Shown: piece after piece, positions 60,844 to 64,000 of the stretch
Layout: each line of letters starts with the position of its first letter
Position numbering within the stretch: position 1 is the first letter of the stretch
Assembly (NCBI GenBank): GCA_015075375.1
Contig: JABTUM010000004.1
Span: forward strand, 659,838-723,837
DNA length: 64,000 bases
Origin: Planctomycetota bacterium
GTDB lineage: Bacteria; Planctomycetota; SZUA-567; H5-PLA8
Direction: 5' to 3'
Notes under the pieces: generated by a model
The model's input: the letters and a program-made list of their open reading frames with translations, nothing else
Databases searched by the model: none
What the model was told of the DNA's origin: nothing
Made by a program: the position numbers and the translations under genes

Positions 60844-63726
60844 GTGCGCGTTAACGTCGCTCGCGAGAATCGCTGGCGCGCCTCCTGGGCGATGAGCTTG
60901 GCGTTAATCGCGCTGCTTTCCGCGCAGGCTTCCAGCGGCGAAGCGCCGGTGCGGTTGGTCCGCGCGGAATCCGGCGCCGAAGCCCGCGTTCCAGGCGACC
61001 AAGAAAACCCGCCCGAACCGCCCAAGCCTGTTCCCCCGCCGGTGACGCCCGCGCCGCCCGTTCCTCTTCCTCCAGCCGAAGTGTTGGAAATGGGCGAGAA
61101 CGGCGAATGGCTGGTTCCGGCCCAGACCGCAAAGCGCGCATGGAGTATGTCGGAAGAAGAAGCACCTGCCGCGCCCACGCCGCGCATGGGACCTCGTCCG
61201 GGCGATCCTGAGTTTCGGCGCAGCTTTCCTTTAGACTCGGCACTCGAAATTCCGGACGCCGAACGCCGCGAAGCGCCAGTTTCGAGCGGTTTCGCGCCGC
61301 GCCGAGGCGATCCGGAATTCGCACGCTCGTGGCCGGCCGATGCGGGCTCGATTCCGGCGCTGCTGCGCGCGCTTACGCCGGCCGCCGGCGCGCCTTCCGT
61401 GGGTGACGTGGACCGCCCGCGATTTGCCTGGGGCGAAGGCTTAGACGACCCGCGTGCGCAAGTGGGCGCGGCGCCCCTGGCCCGGCCGCTATCCGTTCCG
61501 GCCGCAACGCCGCCTGCCGCCGGAGCGCAGGAAGTTCAAAAGCCCGTGCCGCGCGGAACCGGCGGCGAGATCGATGCGGAAGCCGTACTCAAGAAGCCGC
61601 CCAAGCGCAAGCTTGAGCCCAAAGAGGAACTGCCCACCCCGCCCTCGTTAAGCGAGATTCTGAAGCAAGAGCAGCGCAAGGGCCCCGTAAAGAACAGCGA
61701 AGAGTTGGACGACCGCCTCAGCTCGCTGCTGAAAGTGATCGAACACAACAAGCAGATACTCAAAGAGCGCAAGCCCGACAAGCCTTCGTCGGGTCCGCCG
61801 AGCGTGCCCGGTGCATTGACCGGCGAAAGCGGTACGGCGGCCGAAGATGAAGGCGAATACATCGAGACCGACGACCCGCAGGCGCTGCGCGCGTTGCAGT
61901 TCTTCCTACAGGACCGCCCCCGCGGCATCCTGCAAGGCGTGGTCCTGGACCAGGAGACGCGGCAACCGATTCCCGCTCGGGTAAAGATCGTCGACGCCAG
62001 CGATCTGGCTGTCGGCGCGCCGCTGCCGGGCGTGGGCTTCTGGTGCAACGGGCAGTTCCGCGTGCCGGTGGCTTCGGGCAAAGTGCGGATCGAAGTCAGC
62101 GCGGGGCGGTTTCGTTCGACCTTCCTGAAGGGTCTGGAAGTGGAAGCCGGAAAAGTGGCGACCGTGGAAGCCGTCTTGGCGCGGCCGCGGCATATGGATT
62201 TCGCGTTCCAAGGCTGGTACCTCGCCGATCTGGATCTGGCTCTCAACGCCGACCGGGGAGACCGCGTGGTCTGGGGCGGCAAGCGCCCCAATTTGGCCGA
62301 CGCGGTCCTCGCCGCATACGCCGAAGGCGTCCAGATCCTGGGCGCCGCGCAGCCTTGGGGGCTCGACGAGAACCAGCATCCGCCGCATGAGTTGCTGGAT
62401 TTCTTCGACGAGCTGCAGGGCCCTCGGCTGCTCCTGCTCCCGGCGTTTCGCGGCCCGCGGCATCCGTTCTGCGGCAATGTGCTCGGCGTCGGCATGACCG
62501 GTTGGAACGACTTGCCGCCGCACCTGAACGATCCGCGCCAGTCCCTGCGCGATCACCTCGAAGACCTGCGCGGCCGCGGCGCGCTGACGGTCTTTACCGA
62601 CCTGACGGGTTTGCGTTCGGTCGATCCGCAGCGCGCGATTTTACCGCTGCTCCCGCGCCTGGCCGAAGACGGCTACTACCGGACCACCGACCGCTCCGCG
62701 CGGCTTTACGCGCCCACGGAGTTGCCTTTCGCCACGGTCACCGGTCCGGCCTATGACGCTCTGGCCTTCGACGGTTCGGAGAGCGCCCGGCGCATTTGGT
62801 TCAATCTGCTCGACGAAGGCTACACCGTCTCCATCGTCGGCGCGTCGGGCGGCAGCCTGGAAGCCGGGCGCGTGCCGTACGGCCAGACCTTCGTGCACAT
62901 GGACGGCTTGCCCACTCGGGATAAGGTCGTCGCGGCGCTGCGCGGAGGCCATGCGACGGTCAGCTTCGGACCGGCTCTCTTCGTCAAAGTCTTCGAACGC
63001 GACCGAGGACCCGGAGATCGCCTGCCCGCAGACGGGCGTCCGTTGCAGCTTCAGATCCAGGCTTATGCGTCGTTGGCCCAGGGCGCGCGCTTGGATCGAA
63101 TCGAGATCCTGCGCAACGGCGTGATCCTGCATAACGAAAAGGTGACCGAAGGTTTGACGCTGCTCCAGGACTTCCGCTTCCCGTTCCGGGAAGAACACAA
63201 CGCGTGGTACGTGGTGCGCGCGGTGGAAACCAGCGGCCAGCACCAGGAGGTCGTGCGCGACGCCTGGACGAACCCCATTTACTTCGATTCCCGCGGACGC
63301 GAACGGCCTCAGCCGGCCCAATGCCGAGCACGCGGCGTATTGCGCGATCCCGCCGGCACGCCTTTGAAGGGTCGCGTCTGTGTACTCGAACCGGGCGTAC
63401 CCACGCGTGAAGTGCCGATCGGTCCGGACGGCCGGTTCGACGTGCGCTTCCAGGCCGCCGGCGCGCTACTCTTTCATGCCCATGGCTTCCAGCCGTTGCT
63501 GCGGAAGCCTTTTGAAGACCCAAAGGTGCAGAAAGCCTTGGGCGGCCTCCAGACCGACCGCGAGGGCAAACTGGTCGACGAACTCTCCAAACGCTCCATT
63601 TTTGGGTTTTGGCGGCTCTTGCTATCCGAACTGGATAGCGACATTCGGTTGGAGCCGACTCCGGTGAGCACCCCGTCTGCGCCTGTGGAGCCTGCGCTTG
63701 TGCAACCCGAGCCAGCCGAACCCTGA
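60844..63726 (+). CDS. Large exported CehA/McbA-like protein with degenerate PHP domain
   Basis: The 960-residue protein has a signal-type N-terminus with GTG at 60844 preceded by TGGAG 8 bases upstream, favoured over GTG 60835. Residues about 35-330 are Pro-rich and disordered, with a repeated GDPEF-RSxP motif. A carboxypeptidase-regulatory-like beta domain (ILQGVVLDQETRQPIPARV) is at about 365-450. A PHP-like part follows, but where CehA/McbA has GDLHxH it reads LADLDLALN, so metal ligands are lost. The C-terminus is Pro-rich. CehA/McbA proteins hydrolyse small esters or amides, so this copy may be non-catalytic. Confidence 0.7.
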   Translation: MRVNVARENRWRASWAMSLALIALLSAQASSGEAPVRLVRAESGAEARVPGDQENPPEPPKPVPPPVTPAPPVPLPPAEVLEMGENGEWLVPAQTAKRAWSMSEEEAPAAPTPRMGPRPGDPEFRRSFPLDSALEIPDAERREAPVSSGFAPRRGDPEFARSWPADAGSIPALLRALTPAAGAPSVGDVDRPRFAWGEGLDDPRAQVGAAPLARPLSVPAATPPAAGAQEVQKPVPRGTGGEIDAEAVLKKPPKRKLEPKEELPTPPSLSEILKQEQRKGPVKNSEELDDRLSSLLKVIEHNKQILKERKPDKPSSGPPSVPGALTGESGTAAEDEGEYIETDDPQALRALQFFLQDRPRGILQGVVLDQETRQPIPARVKIVDASDLAVGAPLPGVGFWCNGQFRVPVASGKVRIEVSAGRFRSTFLKGLEVEAGKVATVEAVLARPRHMDFAFQGWYLADLDLALNADRGDRVVWGGKRPNLADAVLAAYAEGVQILGAAQPWGLDENQHPPHELLDFFDELQGPRLLLLPAFRGPRHPFCGNVLGVGMTGWNDLPPHLNDPRQSLRDHLEDLRGRGALTVFTDLTGLRSVDPQRAILPLLPRLAEDGYYRTTDRSARLYAPTELPFATVTGPAYDALAFDGSESARRIWFNLLDEGYTVSIVGASGGSLEAGRVPYGQTFVHMDGLPTRDKVVAALRGGHATVSFGPALFVKVFERDRGPGDRLPADGRPLQLQIQAYASLAQGARLDRIEILRNGVILHNEKVTEGLTLLQDFRFPFREEHNAWYVVRAVETSGQHQEVVRDAWTNPIYFDSRGRERPQPAQCRARGVLRDPAGTPLKGRVCVLEPGVPTREVPIGPDGRFDVRFQAAGALLFHAHGFQPLLRKPFEDPKVQKALGGLQTDREGKLVDELSKRSIFGFWRLLLSELDSDIRLEPTPVSTPSAPVEPALVQPEPAEP

Positions 63727-64000
63727 GCCTACGTGCAGCACGATTATCAGAACTTGCTCTAGTGCAAAGATTTCCAATATCGCTCCGGCCGAAAATCGCC
63801 GAGAAATCTTCTAGGGATTCAAGCTCTAGGGGGTCTAGGCTGCACAGAACCTGGGAACGGGGGTTCCCCAGGTGCAGAGCCGAACCTGCGCGGGGGTGCT
63901 CTGTGTGCTCTAGCTCTGGTCGCCAAGCCGTCTTGCCGGGCGCAGGCTTGACAGGACTGGTGGCAGTGACTACAAGAGCTATCTTGAGCTAAGTTATGCC
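63727..64000. other. Gene-free end of the window with CTAG cluster and hairpin
   Basis: No gene-like frame is seen. CTAG occurs at 63759, 63811, 63826, 63835 and 63910, five times in 155 bases, unusual in GC-rich DNA. A strong hairpin lies at 63840-63877 (listed separately). TTGACA at 63947-63952 could be a -35 of a gene beyond the edge. Confidence 0.45.
63840..63877 (+). ncRNA. Strong hairpin of a possible structured RNA
   Basis: CTGCA at the left pairs with TGCAG at the right, and CCTGGGAAC pairs with GTTCCCCAGG with one bulged base, leaving a short G-rich loop. No T tract follows, so it is not a standard terminator. It lies 114 bases after the stop of the large exported gene. Whether it is transcribed is unknown. 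Confidence 0.35.

Noticed and set aside
1..64000. tRNA, rRNA, insertion sequences, phage or plasmid genes
   Set aside because: I looked at the intergenic gaps for the TTCGAA-type T-loop and acceptor stems and for transposase or integrase motifs in the proteins and found none; this reading by eye could miss degenerate copies.

Overview
The window is one contiguous piece of a GC-rich bacterial chromosome, densely coded on both strands. I see no tRNA, rRNA, CRISPR array, integrase or transposase. The gene families point to Planctomycetota or a close relative such as Hydrogenedentota or another PVC-type lineage. The main pointers are a BatA/VWA protein next to a giant DUF4175-like coiled-coil membrane protein, HpnH (hopanoids), GntR-LacI hybrid regulators, a DUF4091 glycosidase-like protein, paired PhyH dioxygenases, and tandem secreted Kelch propellers. 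The phylum is inferred from family content, not from a marker gene.

Layout. 1-4.2 kb: a LysR regulator cut by the window edge, divergent from a two-gene pyruvate:ferredoxin-type oxidoreductase, with a triple TTAGGTC motif between them. 4.3-11.8 kb, minus strand: ispD and lysA, two proteins of unknown or poorly known function, a cysteine-synthase-like enzyme coupled to a lipoprotein, and a BatA-like membrane protein with a degenerate metal site. 12-16.7 kb: a macrodomain protein, a NYN-LOTUS RNA-binding protein, a small secreted protein, a small zinc-ribbon tail-anchored protein, and an ArsR-SRPBCC-DinB-SRPBCC operon. 16.9-25.6 kb: hpnH, a small gene, then the BatA/VWA and 1528-residue DUF4175-like pair, separated by an inverted-repeat element. 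25.7-27.1 kb: cupin, STAS protein and an alpha/beta hydrolase.

27.3-38.2 kb: an AT-rich control region, a GntR-LacI regulator and four consecutive exported Kelch-type beta-propeller proteins (about 7.2 kb), then an ABC ATPase and its membrane partner. 38.3-40.2 kb: argG and a 68-residue orphan. 40.2-44.8 kb: a second GntR-LacI regulator, whose start region carries the same composite motif as the first, and a 1112-residue DUF4091 protein. 44.8-52.9 kb: PhyH and aldo-keto reductase; then, divergent from an AraC regulator, a PhyH / FAD-oxidoreductase / Asp-box sialidase-like / RraA-like operon that looks like a catabolic unit for an unusual carbohydrate or carboxylate. 53-63.7 kb: tgt-yajC-small ORF-secDF, an Nramp-like transporter without the classical metal-site residues, DUF502, and a large exported protein resembling CehA/McbA with a degenerate PHP metal motif. 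The last 270 bases have no gene but hold a strong hairpin and five CTAG tetranucleotides.

The most system-like parts are (i) the regulator-controlled set of four exported propellers, (ii) the two hybrid regulators sharing an upstream motif, and (iii) the PhyH/FAD/sialidase/RraA operon. Functions are assigned by recognising family motifs by eye; no database search was possible.
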